Of a stretch of DNA of 64,000 bases, positions 48,468-57,632 are shown in pieces. The first letter of the stretch is position 1. Each line of letters opens with the position of its first letter. Both the position numbers and the translations under genes were made by a program. The stretch is from Pullilachnospira_A gallistercoris. GTDB lineage: Bacteria > Bacillota > Clostridia > Lachnospirales > Lachnospiraceae. Below the pieces are notes generated by a model, which did no database searches, was not told the origin of the DNA, and worked only from the letters and a program-made list of their open reading frames with translations. The stretch covers positions 11,352 through 75,351 of the forward strand of contig DVHM01000183.1 in NCBI GenBank assembly GCA_018712125.1, given 5' to 3'.

Positions 48468-48845
48468 ATGGCAGAGGAGAGAAGAAGTTTTACGATAAAA
48501 GAAGACGAGAACGGCGGCGTGCATATTACCGATGAGGTGCTGGCCGGCATTGCCGGACTGGCGGCTGCCGAGGTGGAGGGTGTGGATTCCCTCTCCGGCA
48601 ATCTCACATCGGATATCATCAGCAAGGTGGGAATCAACAAGCTCTCTAAGGGTGTCCGCACTTTTGCTGAGGAGGACGGCACCGTGAGCGTGCGTCTTTC
48701 GCTGAACATGAAATACGGATACGAGATTCCGAAGGTTTGCGAAGCGGTGCAGGAGAAGGTCAAGACGACAGTGGAGAACATGACGGGACTTTCCGTGACA
48801 GGCGTGGATATCCGCATTGCCGCGGTAAATGTGTCAAACCAGTAA
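48468..48845 (+). CDS. Asp23/Gls24 family envelope stress protein
   Basis: A 125-residue protein of the Asp23/Gls24 (YloU/YqhY-like) family. Family features are GGVHITDEVLAGIAGLAAAEVEGVDSL, a variable acidic middle, and VCEAVQEKVKTTVENMTGLSVTGVDIRIAAVNV at the end. Homologues act at the membrane in envelope stress or in regulating lipid synthesis. The place directly before nusB matches yqhY in Bacillus. An aggagg site and an extended -10 promoter precede it; a terminator follows, so it is its own transcript. Confidence 0.93.
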   Translation: MAEERRSFTIKEDENGGVHITDEVLAGIAGLAAAEVEGVDSLSGNLTSDIISKVGINKLSKGVRTFAEEDGTVSVRLSLNMKYGYEIPKVCEAVQEKVKTTVENMTGLSVTGVDIRIAAVNVSNQ

Positions 48846-48882
48846 TTTTTTCTTCTGTTTCCCTGTAATTTGGAGTATAATA

Positions 48883-48911
48883 AAGGGTGTCTGTACAGAC
48901 ATCCTTTTTTT
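48883..48911 (+). terminator. Terminator after the Asp23-family gene
   Basis: AGGGTGTCTG pairs with CAGACATCCT around TA, followed by seven T. Confidence 0.85.
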
Positions 48912-48987
48912 ACCATGCGAAATCATTGTCCCAGGGCAGGCGGCCCGCGGGGCATGGCAGAAACCGGTCTGCCGGAAAGGATAGAAC

Positions 48988-49377
48988 ATGACGAGAAGAC
49001 AAATCAGAGAAGAGATTTTCAAACTGATCTTTCAGATAGAGTTTCACGATACCGAGGAACTGCCCCAGCAGCTGCGTCTCTCGCTGGAGGAGGAGACGGA
49101 TCTGGGGGAGCAGCAGGTGTATGTGGAGGATAAATGCCGGGATCTGATGGATAAGGTGCAGGAGATCGACGACTGCATCAACGAGAATGTGACCGGCTGG
49201 AAGACCAGCCGCATGTCCAAGGTGGATCTGTCCATCATCCGGCTGGCGGTCTACGAGATCCGATATGAGAAAATCGACCGCGCCATCGCCATCAACGAGG
49301 CGGTGGAGATCGCGAAAAAATACAGCGGAGAGCAGGCGGCGTCCTTTGTCAACGGCGTTCTGGCCAGGATCGCATGA
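48988..49377 (+). CDS. nusB: Transcription antitermination factor NusB
   Basis: Binds boxA RNA with S10 to allow antitermination in rRNA operons. At 129 residues it is slightly short but complete. The all-helical fold signatures are RRQIREEIFKLIFQIEF at the N-terminus, NVTGWKTSRMSKVDLSIIRLAVYEIRY in the middle, and INEAVEIAKKYSGEQAASFVNGVLARI at the end. The stop overlaps the xseA start (ATGA). It opens the long conserved operon running to recN. folD, present between nusB and xseA in Bacillus, is missing here. Confidence 0.95.
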   Translation: MTRRQIREEIFKLIFQIEFHDTEELPQQLRLSLEEETDLGEQQVYVEDKCRDLMDKVQEIDDCINENVTGWKTSRMSKVDLSIIRLAVYEIRYEKIDRAIAINEAVEIAKKYSGEQAASFVNGVLARIA

Positions 49378-50600
49378 AACAGAATATCTATTCCGTCAGC
49401 CAGGTCAACGCCTATGTGAGTCGGATGTTCGAGGAGGATTTTCTTCTGAAAAAGATCCTGATTCAGGGCGAAGTCTCCAACTGCAAATACCATTCCTCCG
49501 GCCATATCTATTTTACACTGAAGGATGAGAAGGCGGCCATCCCCGCCGTCATGTTCGCGGGAAACCGTCGGCAGGGCCTGAAATTTTCCATGAAAAACGG
49601 AGATCAGGTCATCGTCGCGGGATCGGTGGAAGTCTACGAGCGGGATGGGAAATATCAGATTTACGCCAGACAGATTACCCTGGATGGAGCCGGGGATCTG
49701 TATCTGGAGTTTGAGCGGATCAAGGCCAGGCTGGAGGAGATGGGGATGTTTGCCCCGGAGTATAAAAAGCCCATTCCGCGCTATGCCACCAGAGTCGGTA
49801 TTGTCACATCCCCCACCGGGGCGGCGGTAAGGGATATCATTCAGATCGCCAGGCGCCGGAACCCTTACGTGGAACTGATTCTCTACCCGGCTCTTGTGCA
49901 GGGAGAAGGGGCTGTGGCCAGCGTGATCTCCGGTATCCGGGCACTGGATGCCATGGGGCTGGATGTTTTGATTGTGGGGAGAGGCGGCGGTTCCATCGAG
50001 GAACTGTGGGCCTTCAATGAGGAGGAAGTGGCCAGAGAAATTTTTGCCTGCGACACGCCGGTCATATCGGCGGTGGGCCACGAGACAGATTTTACCATCG
50101 CGGATTTCGTGGCGGATCTGCGGGCGGCCACGCCCTCTGAGGCGGCTGAGCGGGCGGTATTTGATTTTCAGCAGTTTCTGCTGGATCTGGACACTACGGC
50201 AGCTCGCATAAAGAGTACCATGGTTTACCGCGTCAGGGATGCCAAAAGGCGGGAGGAGCATCTGCGCCAGCAGATGCGGGCTTACAGCCCCGCCAATCGA
50301 ATCAATGAAAAGCTGAATCGCTGCGGTGTGCTGGAACAGCGGCTTGCGGATCGGATGGAGGCGGCGATAAAGGATAAGAAAAACCAGCTGGGACTTCTGG
50401 CCGGTCGTCTGGAGGGCGTTTCCCCGGCAAAGAAGCTCAGCCAGGGATATGCCTGTGTGACGGATGAAAAGGGAAAGCGCGTCTCGGACGGCGGCGATCT
50501 TCAGGCGGGAGACCTGCTGCGGATCTATTTCAGAAAAGGCGGCGTGAAAGCGGAAGTGAAGGAGAAAATCGAGGGACTGATCTATGGAAGAGAAGAATGA
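49374..50600 (+). CDS. xseA: Exodeoxyribonuclease VII large subunit
   Basis: Catalytic subunit of a processive single-strand DNA exonuclease. At 408 residues it has an N-terminal OB-fold (SVSQVNAYVSRMFEEDFLLKKILIQGEVSN to about residue 100), the catalytic region (VGIVTSPTGAAVRDI, VGRGGGSIEELWAFNEE, VISAVGHETDFTIADFVADLRAATPS), then a helical part that binds small subunits. It overlaps nusB by four bases and xseB by 17. Confidence 0.96.
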   Translation: MKQNIYSVSQVNAYVSRMFEEDFLLKKILIQGEVSNCKYHSSGHIYFTLKDEKAAIPAVMFAGNRRQGLKFSMKNGDQVIVAGSVEVYERDGKYQIYARQITLDGAGDLYLEFERIKARLEEMGMFAPEYKKPIPRYATRVGIVTSPTGAAVRDIIQIARRRNPYVELILYPALVQGEGAVASVISGIRALDAMGLDVLIVGRGGGSIEELWAFNEEEVAREIFACDTPVISAVGHETDFTIADFVADLRAATPSEAAERAVFDFQQFLLDLDTTAARIKSTMVYRVRDAKRREEHLRQQMRAYSPANRINEKLNRCGVLEQRLADRMEAAIKDKKNQLGLLAGRLEGVSPAKKLSQGYACVTDEKGKRVSDGGDLQAGDLLRIYFRKGGVKAEVKEKIEGLIYGREE

Positions 50601-50886
50601 GAAACCGATGACTGCAGACCAGACAACAACAGATCAGACAGCAGAGGATCCGGCTGTACTGGAACAGGAAGCGCTGGAGCGGATGACAGTGGAAGAGGGA
50701 TTCGAGAAGATCGAGGAGATCCTCCGAAAGATGGAATCCCGGGATATCCCTCTGGAGGAGTCTTTTGGTCTGTATGAGGAAGGGATGAAACTGCTGAAGT
50801 TCTGCAATGAGAGAATTTCGAGGGTGGAGAAACAGGTGATGAAGCTGGATGAGGACGGCCGGCTGAAACCGCTGGATGAGGAGTAA
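50584..50886 (+). CDS. xseB: Exodeoxyribonuclease VII small subunit
   Basis: A 100-residue protein. The core (VEEGFEKIEEILRKMESRDIPLEESFGLYEEGMKLLKFCNERISRVEKQV, about 37-87) is the XseB helical hairpin. The N-terminal 35 residues are a Thr/Gln-rich extension not found in most XseB; the ATG used overlaps xseA and coupling by overlap favours it, though a later start (for example the ATG near residue 35) is possible. Confidence 0.92.
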   Translation: MEEKNEKPMTADQTTTDQTAEDPAVLEQEALERMTVEEGFEKIEEILRKMESRDIPLEESFGLYEEGMKLLKFCNERISRVEKQVMKLDEDGRLKPLDEE

Positions 50887-50889
50887 ACT

Positions 50890-51780
50890 ATGAATCTGAG
50901 GGAAGAGATCAATCAAAAAGCGCAGGAGATCGACAATATTCTCGAGCGTTACCTGCCCCGGGAGGAGGGCTATCAGACCACTGTTTTTGAGGCGATGAAC
51001 TACAGCGTCCGGGCGGGCGGAAAGCGTCTGCGCCCCATGCTGATGCAGGAAACTTACCGCCTGTTCGGAGGAGAGGGAGCGTTGGTGGAGCCCTTTATGG
51101 CAGCCATCGAGATGATTCACACCTACTCTCTGGTACACGACGATCTGCCGGCCATGGACAATGACATGCTGCGCCGCGGAAAACCAACCACCCATGCGGT
51201 ATATGGGGAGGCCATGGGGATTCTGGCTGGAGACGCTCTTCAGAATTATGCCTTTGAGACAGCTCTTACCGCCTTTGACCTGGAACCGGAAAATCCCGGG
51301 ATCCCGGCGGCGCTGAAACTTCTGGCGGGCAAGTCCGGTGTCTATGGCATGCTGGGCGGACAGGTTGTGGATGTGGAATCCGAGCAGATGGAGGATATTT
51401 CCCGGGAGCGGCTGGACTTTATCTACCGGCTCAAGACCGGTGCGCTGATCGAGGCATCCATGATGATCGGAGCGGTGCTGGCGGGCGCCTCAAAGGAGGA
51501 GACGGCGGCGGTGGAGCGTATCGCCGGTAAGGTAGGCCTGGCGTTCCAGATTCAGGATGACATTCTGGATGTGGCCGGAGATGAGGCAGTGCTGGGCAAA
51601 CCGGTGGGAAGTGACGAGAAAAATCAGAAGGCCACCTATGTGGTGTTCGAGGGATTGGAGAAGTCCCGGGAGGATGTGCGGAGGCTTTCCGAGGAGGCCA
51701 TTGAGCAGCTGAAGAGTCTTCCGGGTGACAGCCGGTTTTTGGAGGGGCTTTTGGGCTGGCTGATTCATCGGGACAGATAG
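50890..51780 (+). CDS. ispA: Polyprenyl synthetase, farnesyl diphosphate synthase type
   Basis: Condenses IPP with allylic diphosphates to make farnesyl or geranyl diphosphate. The 296 residues have the first Asp-rich motif DDLPAMDND, with GGKRLRPML upstream, and the second motif in QIQDDILD. The length and the residues before the first motif (HTYSLVHDD) fit short-chain FPP synthases. It starts three bases after xseB. With the next gene, dxs, it provides isoprenoid precursors. Confidence 0.95.
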   Translation: MNLREEINQKAQEIDNILERYLPREEGYQTTVFEAMNYSVRAGGKRLRPMLMQETYRLFGGEGALVEPFMAAIEMIHTYSLVHDDLPAMDNDMLRRGKPTTHAVYGEAMGILAGDALQNYAFETALTAFDLEPENPGIPAALKLLAGKSGVYGMLGGQVVDVESEQMEDISRERLDFIYRLKTGALIEASMMIGAVLAGASKEETAAVERIAGKVGLAFQIQDDILDVAGDEAVLGKPVGSDEKNQKATYVVFEGLEKSREDVRRLSEEAIEQLKSLPGDSRFLEGLLGWLIHRDR

Positions 51781-51792
51781 GGGAAGATACGT

Positions 51793-53670
51793 ATGGTGCT
51801 GGATAAGATACAACAGTGGAATGATATAAAGAAACTGACGCCGGAGGAACTGCAGACACTCCGCAGAGAGATACGGCGCTTTCTGATCGAGAAGCTCTCG
51901 GTCACAGGGGGGCATCTGGCATCCAACCTGGGTGTTGTGGAGCTGACGATGGCGCTCCATCTGGTCTGCGATTTTCCGAAGGACAAGCTGATCTGGGACG
52001 TGGGGCATCAGTCCTATACGCATAAGATTCTGACAGGCCGCAAGGAGGGGTTCGATGACCTGAGAACCTACGGGGGGATGAGCGGCTTTCCGAAGCGCGC
52101 GGAGAGCCCCTGCGATTCCTTTGACACCGGCCACAGCTCCACCTCGATTTCCGCTGGACTGGGCTATGCCTGGGCCAGAGAGCTGTCCGGGGAGGATTAC
52201 CATGTGATTTCCGTCATCGGCGATGGGGCGCTCACAGGTGGCATGGCCTATGAGGCCATGAATAATGCCTCCCGTCTGAAAAAGAATTTTATCATTGTGC
52301 TGAATGACAACAACATGTCCATCTCGGAGAACGTGGGCGGGTTGTCCAGGGTTCTGTCCAAAATGCGCACCAGCGACAACTACACCGGGCTGAAAGAGGG
52401 CGTTACCCAGTCCCTGGAGCGGATCCCGGTATACGGGCAGCGGATCGTGGACAATATCCGAAAGACCAAGAGCGGTATCAAGCAGCTGGTTATCCCCGGC
52501 ATGTTTTTTGAGGACATGGGGATCATGTATCTCGGTCCGGTGGACGGTCATGATATCGGCGCGCTGGTCCGCGTGCTGCGGGAGGCCATGCAGGTACAGG
52601 GGCCTGTGCTGGTGCACGTGATGACGAAGAAAGGGTATGGCTATCCTCCGGCGGAGCGGCATCCGGCACGGTTTCACGGCACGGCGCCCTTTGAGATCAA
52701 GAGCGGGCTGCCGGTCAAGAATGAGAAACCCACCTACACGGATATCTTTTCCACGGTCATGCGGAAGATGGGAGACCGGGAGGAGAAGGTGGTGGCTGTC
52801 ACGGCGGCCATGGAGACGGGAACCGGCCTGAAGCGCTTCCATAACATGTTTCCGGATCGTTTCTTCGATGTGGGGATCGCCGAGGAGCACGCGGTTACCT
52901 TCGCGGCGGCTCTGGCGGCGGGGGGAAGGCGGCCGGTGGTGGCTGTGTACTCCTCTTTTCTGCAGCGGGCCTACGATCAGGTGCTTCACGATGTCTGCAT
53001 TCAGAAGCTGCCGGTGGTCTTTGCCATTGACAGGGCAGGACTGGTGGGAAGTGACGGGGAGACCCATCAGGGTGTGTTTGATATCTCCTACCTGACTTCC
53101 ATCCCCAACATGACGGTCATGGCACCGAAAAACAAGTGGGAGTTGTCGGATATGCTGAAATTTGCGGTTCATTTCGATGGCCCCATCGCCATGCGCTATC
53201 CCAAGGGGGAGGCATGGACCGGTCTGGAAGAGCATCGGGCCCCTGTCGCTTTGGGACGTTGCGAGGTCATCGGGGAGGGGGAGGATGTTCTGCTCTTTGC
53301 CCTGGGAAGTATGGTGGCCGAGGCAGCTGAGGTCAGGGAGAGATTAAAGGAACAGGGAATTTCCGCGGGACTGGTCAACGCCAGATTCGCGAAACCCTTC
53401 GACCGGGAATATCTGAAAGGCGCCGCTGAGAGGTATCGATGTATCGTGACGCTGGAGGAGAATGTGGAAATCGGAGGCCTGGGGGAGCAGATTACCGGAT
53501 ATCTGTCGGAGCTGGGATACGGAGGCAGGATCCTCAGGATCGCGATTCCGGACGCCTTTGTTCCCCAGGGAAGCATCGCTATTCTCAAGGAGAAACTCGG
53601 AATTGACGCGGTTTCCATTGCCGGACGGATTGCCGGTGTATGGCGAGAGATACAGGGAGATCAAGGATGA
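51793..53670 (+). CDS. dxs: 1-deoxy-D-xylulose-5-phosphate synthase
   Basis: First step of the MEP isoprenoid pathway: a TPP-dependent condensation of pyruvate and glyceraldehyde 3-phosphate. At 625 residues it is complete: GGHLASNLGVVELTMALH, WDVGHQSYTHKILTGR, TPP motif GDGALTGGMAYEAMNNA, and in the pyrimidine domain FDVGIAEEHAVTFAAALA with the catalytic Glu, then DRAGLVGSDGETHQG. The stop overlaps the tlyA start (ATGA). Confidence 0.97.
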   Translation: MVLDKIQQWNDIKKLTPEELQTLRREIRRFLIEKLSVTGGHLASNLGVVELTMALHLVCDFPKDKLIWDVGHQSYTHKILTGRKEGFDDLRTYGGMSGFPKRAESPCDSFDTGHSSTSISAGLGYAWARELSGEDYHVISVIGDGALTGGMAYEAMNNASRLKKNFIIVLNDNNMSISENVGGLSRVLSKMRTSDNYTGLKEGVTQSLERIPVYGQRIVDNIRKTKSGIKQLVIPGMFFEDMGIMYLGPVDGHDIGALVRVLREAMQVQGPVLVHVMTKKGYGYPPAERHPARFHGTAPFEIKSGLPVKNEKPTYTDIFSTVMRKMGDREEKVVAVTAAMETGTGLKRFHNMFPDRFFDVGIAEEHAVTFAAALAAGGRRPVVAVYSSFLQRAYDQVLHDVCIQKLPVVFAIDRAGLVGSDGETHQGVFDISYLTSIPNMTVMAPKNKWELSDMLKFAVHFDGPIAMRYPKGEAWTGLEEHRAPVALGRCEVIGEGEDVLLFALGSMVAEAAEVRERLKEQGISAGLVNARFAKPFDREYLKGAAERYRCIVTLEENVEIGGLGEQITGYLSELGYGGRILRIAIPDAFVPQGSIAILKEKLGIDAVSIAGRIAGVWREIQGDQG

Positions 53671-54470
53671 AAGAGAGACTGGATGTGCTGCTGGTGCAGC
53701 GGGGGCTGGCGCCCTCCAGAGAGAAGGCCAAGACCATGATCATGGAAGGAAATGTCTTCGTGGATCAGCAGCGGGAGGATAAGGCCGGAAGCTTTTTTGA
53801 CGTGGAGGCAAAGATTGAGGTCCGGGGCAATACACTCCGGTATGTGAGCCGGGGCGGATTGAAGCTGGAGAAGGCCATGGAGGCGTTTGGACTGGATCTG
53901 AGCGGATGTGTCTGCATGGATATCGGAGCCTCCACCGGAGGTTTTACGGACTGCATGCTGCAAAACGGGGCCGCGAAAGTGTACGCGGTGGACGTGGGAT
54001 ACGGGCAGTTTGCCTGGAAACTGCGCCAGGATCCCCGGGTGGTCTGCATGGAGAAGACGAACATCCGGTATGTGACGCCGGATCAGATCGGGGAGCCGCT
54101 GGATTTCGCTTCCGTGGACGTATCTTTTATCTCCCTGACGAAAGTACTGGAGCCGGCGAAAGCCCTGCTGAGAGAGGGAGCGCAGATGGTATGTCTGATC
54201 AAGCCCCAGTTCGAGGCGGGGAAGGACAAGGTCGGGAAGAAGGGCGTTGTCCGGGAGCAGAGCACCCATCGGGAAGTAATAGAAAAGGTTATTGCCTACG
54301 CGCGGGGGCTGGGCTTTCGGGTGCTGCATCTGGATTATTCCCCGGTCAAGGGGCCCGAGGGAAATATCGAGTATCTCGTGCATCTTGCCAACGACAATTT
54401 ACCGGAAAGTGAGGAGACGGCGGACGTGGCGGCTGTAGTGCGGATGGCCCACGAGGCGCTGGATAAGTAG
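53667..54470 (+). CDS. tlyA: TlyA-family rRNA methyltransferase
   Basis: A 267-residue protein with an N-terminal S4 domain (ERLDVLLVQRGLAPSREKAKTMIMEGNVFV) and an FtsJ-like SAM domain (DIGASTGGFTDCML; then the VDVGYGQFAWKL and VDVSFISL motifs). In mycobacteria TlyA 2'-O-methylates rRNA and affects capreomycin sensitivity; the exact nucleotides are not known here. The Bacillus homologue is yqxC in the same operon position. The ATG overlapping the dxs stop is used, since S4 begins directly there. Confidence 0.93.
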   Translation: MKERLDVLLVQRGLAPSREKAKTMIMEGNVFVDQQREDKAGSFFDVEAKIEVRGNTLRYVSRGGLKLEKAMEAFGLDLSGCVCMDIGASTGGFTDCMLQNGAAKVYAVDVGYGQFAWKLRQDPRVVCMEKTNIRYVTPDQIGEPLDFASVDVSFISLTKVLEPAKALLREGAQMVCLIKPQFEAGKDKVGKKGVVREQSTHREVIEKVIAYARGLGFRVLHLDYSPVKGPEGNIEYLVHLANDNLPESEETADVAAVVRMAHEALDK

Positions 54471-54471
54471 A

Positions 54472-55317
54472 GTGAAGCATTTTTTTATTATTTCCAGAAA
54501 TGAAGATGAGAGCCGGAGGGAGCTGATCCGACGTCTGACGCAGTATATTCAGCAGAAGGGCGGTGTCTGCAGCTGCGCCCACAATCCCGAGGACGGTCGG
54601 CCGGGGGAGATCGCGGTGCCGGAGGGGACCCAGTGTATCCTCACGGTGGGAGGCGACGGCACGCTGATACGGGCAGCGCAGAATACCTTCGGCAGCAATA
54701 TCCCGTTGCTGGGCGTAAACTGCGGGCATCTGGGATACCTGTGTGAGCTGGATCGGGACAATGTTTTCGACGCGGTGGACGATCTCTTTGCCGACCGCTA
54801 TCAGGTGGAGGAGCGGATGATGCTCTCGGGCGGTATCGCCGGCCCTGAGGGACGAAGCCCCGAGACCCAGGCTCTCAACGATGTGGTGCTGTCCTGCAGC
54901 GCGGGGATTCAGATTATACAGCTGACCGTCTATGTCAATGGAGAGCATCTCTACTCTTACAACTGCGACGGTATGATTTTTTCCACACCCACAGGCTCCA
55001 CCGCCTACAACCTTTCTGCCAACGGCCCGATCGTGAATCCAAAGACAAATCTGATTCTTCTGACGCCGATCAATCCCCATACACTGAATTCCAGAAGCAT
55101 TGTGCTGGATTCCTCCGACGAGATTGTTGTGGAGATCACATCCAGGAGGAAGGATATCACGGAGACGGCGGAGGTGCGCTTTGACGGCAGCCATAAGATG
55201 ATGCTGCGGCCGGGGGAGCGCCTGACGGTGCGCAAGGCAAAGCAGAAGACCCGGATGATACAGTTCAGCAACATCAGTTTCCTGGAGAGAATTCGGATTC
55301 GGATGAGAGAGAATTGA
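54472..55317 (+). CDS. nadK: NAD kinase
   Basis: Phosphorylates NAD to NADP. At 281 residues the hallmark motifs are LTVGGDGTLIRAA (GGDGT) and FSTPTGSTAYNLSANGPI, with NLILLTPINPH after them. The start is GTG, one base after the tlyA stop. Between tlyA and argR this gene is usual in Clostridia but not in Bacillus. Confidence 0.95.
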   Translation: MKHFFIISRNEDESRRELIRRLTQYIQQKGGVCSCAHNPEDGRPGEIAVPEGTQCILTVGGDGTLIRAAQNTFGSNIPLLGVNCGHLGYLCELDRDNVFDAVDDLFADRYQVEERMMLSGGIAGPEGRSPETQALNDVVLSCSAGIQIIQLTVYVNGEHLYSYNCDGMIFSTPTGSTAYNLSANGPIVNPKTNLILLTPINPHTLNSRSIVLDSSDEIVVEITSRRKDITETAEVRFDGSHKMMLRPGERLTVRKAKQKTRMIQFSNISFLERIRIRMREN

Positions 55318-55336
55318 CAGAAAGAGGGATAGTTTG

Positions 55337-55795
55337 ATGAAGAGAGAGCGTCAGGAGAAAATACTGGAACTGATCTCGACCAGACAGATCGGGACGCAGG
55401 AGGAGTTGACGGAGGAGCTGGAGCGGGCCGGATTTGTGGCGACCCAGGCAACGGTATCCCGGGACATCCGGGAGATGAAGCTGACGAAGGTGGCCATGTC
55501 CGACGGGAAACAGCGCTATGTGGCATACCGGGAGACGCCTCAGAATCTGTCGGAGAAATATATCCGGATTTTCCGGGATGGATTTCTGTCCATGGACAAC
55601 GCCCAGAATATTCTGGTTATCAAGACGGTGTCCGGCATGGCGATGGCTGTGGCGGCGGCGCTGGATCACATGGAGTTTCAGGAAATTGTGGGGAGTATCG
55701 CCGGGGACGACACGATCATGTGCGCGGTGCGCAGCGTGGAGGACACGGTAAAAATCATGGAACGTCTGCGGGGAATGATCGCCGGGGACGAGTGA
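55337..55795 (+). CDS. argR: Arginine repressor ArgR
   Basis: Arginine-sensing hexameric regulator of arginine synthesis and catabolism. At 152 residues it has the N-terminal winged helix (RQEKILELISTRQIGTQEELTEELERAGFVATQATVSRDI) and the C-terminal oligomerisation/arginine domain with the GSIAGDDTIMCAVRS motif (GD-D arginine site). The ATG with gaaagaggga upstream is used rather than the TTG directly before it. argH at 62.3 kb is a likely target, but no clear ARG box was found ahead of it. Confidence 0.95.
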   Translation: MKRERQEKILELISTRQIGTQEELTEELERAGFVATQATVSRDIREMKLTKVAMSDGKQRYVAYRETPQNLSEKYIRIFRDGFLSMDNAQNILVIKTVSGMAMAVAAALDHMEFQEIVGSIAGDDTIMCAVRSVEDTVKIMERLRGMIAGDE

Positions 55796-55820
55796 AACAG
55801 ACTGCGAAAGAGGAGATGCT

Positions 55821-57497
55821 ATGTTAGAGAGTCTGCATGTGAAAAATCTGGCCCTGATTGACGAGACGGAGATCGTTTTCGGGAAGGGACTGAATATCTT
55901 GTCCGGGGAGACCGGAGCAGGGAAATCCATTCTTCTCGGGGCGCTGCACCTGGCGCTTGGCGGCAGGGTGGCAAAGGAGATGCTCCGGGATGAATCTGCG
56001 GACGCGGTGGTGGAGGCGGTCTTTTCCGTCCGCGATGAGCGGCAGCGGAAACTGCTGGAGGAGATGGATCTGCCTATCTATGAGGATGAGGTTATTCTCT
56101 CCCGGCGGATTACCGAGAGCCGGACGGTGGCCAGAATCAATGGGGAGACGGTTCCGGCCGCAAAGCTGAAGCAGGCGGGAAGTGTGCTGCTGGACATCTA
56201 TGGACAGCAGGAGCACCAGTCACTGACCCAGAAGAAAAAGCACATGGAGCTCTTGGACACTTACGGGAAGATGGAAATCGAACCTGCCAGGGAACGTGTC
56301 CGGGAGGCGTTCGCGGCGTACCGGGAAAAGAGGAAGGAACTGGACGAGGCCGATATGGATGACCGGGAGCGGGCCAGGGAGTTGTCTTTCCTGGAACATG
56401 AGACGGAGGAAATCGAGGCTGCGGGGCTTTCGGTGGGCGAGGATGAGACTCTGGAGCGGGAGTACCGGCGGCAGAGCAATGGGAAGAAGATTCTGGAGGC
56501 GGTAAGCGGAGCTTACCAGCAGACCGGTGGTATGGATGGGGCTTCCGACCAGATCGGCCGCGCGATCCGCGCCCTCTCCGGTGTGGAGCATTACGATGAT
56601 CGCCTGGCCGGCTTTATGAGTATGCTGACGGACATCGACGGTCTTCTGAATGATCTGAACCGGGAACTTTTCGAATATCAGGAGAGCGAGGCCTTTGATG
56701 CGCGTGCGTTCGCCGAGACGGAGACCCGTCTGGACGAGATCAATCGTCTGAAGGAGAAATACGGCAACTCCATAGAGGAGATTCTAGCCGCCTGCGAGAC
56801 AAAGCGGCAGAGAATGGAACAGCTCTCCTCCTATGACAGTTACGTGGCGGAGCTGAAGGCGGAGACGGCCCGCCTGGAAGAGCGGCTGAAGGAAGCCTGC
56901 GGACAGCTGTCGGATGTTCGAAAGAAGTATGCCTCCCGTCTGGTCAGAACGGTGGAGGCGGCATTGCGTGACTTGAATTTTCTGGATGTATCTTTTGATA
57001 TGCAGTTTGATCAGCTGGATCACTACACGTCAAACGGCACCGACGACGGAGAGTTTATGATCAGCACCAACCCGGGCGAACCTTTAAAGCCGTTGCGGAA
57101 CATTGCCTCCGGCGGCGAGATGTCCCGGATCATGCTGGCGATGAAGACTGTGCTGGCGGAGAACGACGCCATCGATACCTTAATTTTTGACGAGATTGAC
57201 AGCGGAATCAGCGGCCGGACGGCTCAGGCGGTCTCCGAAAAGCTGTCGGTGGTGGCCAGAGATCATCAGGTGGTCTGCATCACACACCTGCCCCAGATCG
57301 CAGCTATGGCGGATCGGCATTTTCTCATCGAAAAACAGGTGGAAGGCGGCGCCACCGTATCCCGCATTTCCCTGCTCTCCAGGGAGGGCAGTATCCGGGA
57401 ACTGGCCCGCATGCTCGGCGGTACCGAGATTACCGAGAAGGTTCTCGAAAACGCCGAGGAAATGAAAAATTTAGCAGATAATAAGAAACGGAAATAA
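55821..57497 (+). CDS. recN: DNA repair protein RecN
   Basis: SMC-like ATPase acting early in double-strand break repair. At 558 residues it has Walker A GETGAGKS near residue 30, a long central coiled-coil region, the signature IASGGEMSRIMLA, Walker B DTLIFDEIDSGISG, and CITHLPQIAAMADRHFLI near the end. It lies behind argR as in most Firmicutes. A strong terminator follows, so spoIVB may be separately transcribed, in keeping with forespore control. Confidence 0.97.
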   Translation: MLESLHVKNLALIDETEIVFGKGLNILSGETGAGKSILLGALHLALGGRVAKEMLRDESADAVVEAVFSVRDERQRKLLEEMDLPIYEDEVILSRRITESRTVARINGETVPAAKLKQAGSVLLDIYGQQEHQSLTQKKKHMELLDTYGKMEIEPARERVREAFAAYREKRKELDEADMDDRERARELSFLEHETEEIEAAGLSVGEDETLEREYRRQSNGKKILEAVSGAYQQTGGMDGASDQIGRAIRALSGVEHYDDRLAGFMSMLTDIDGLLNDLNRELFEYQESEAFDARAFAETETRLDEINRLKEKYGNSIEEILAACETKRQRMEQLSSYDSYVAELKAETARLEERLKEACGQLSDVRKKYASRLVRTVEAALRDLNFLDVSFDMQFDQLDHYTSNGTDDGEFMISTNPGEPLKPLRNIASGGEMSRIMLAMKTVLAENDAIDTLIFDEIDSGISGRTAQAVSEKLSVVARDHQVVCITHLPQIAAMADRHFLIEKQVEGGATVSRISLLSREGSIRELARMLGGTEITEKVLENAEEMKNLADNKKRK

Positions 57498-57525
57498 GAG
57501 TATTTTTTCCCAAAAGAACCATACT

Positions 57526-57558
57526 AAAAAAGAATCCTGCGGTGCGGGATTCTTTTTT
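57526..57558 (+). terminator. Terminator after recN
   Basis: AAAAAAGAATCCTGC pairs with GCGGGATTCTTTTTT over a three-base loop. It ends the nusB-recN operon. Confidence 0.88.
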
Positions 57559-57632
57559 CAGATGCAAAGCCACCGGGTGTCGGATTTTGGCGAGATCGGC
57601 TTTGCTGCCCGGTATGGGAGGGAGGAAAGACC

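Noticed and set aside
48853..48881. A TATAAT ahead of nusB as a promoter
   Set aside because: The -35 region is poor and the start site would fall inside the terminator stem of the preceding gene, so it is probably chance.
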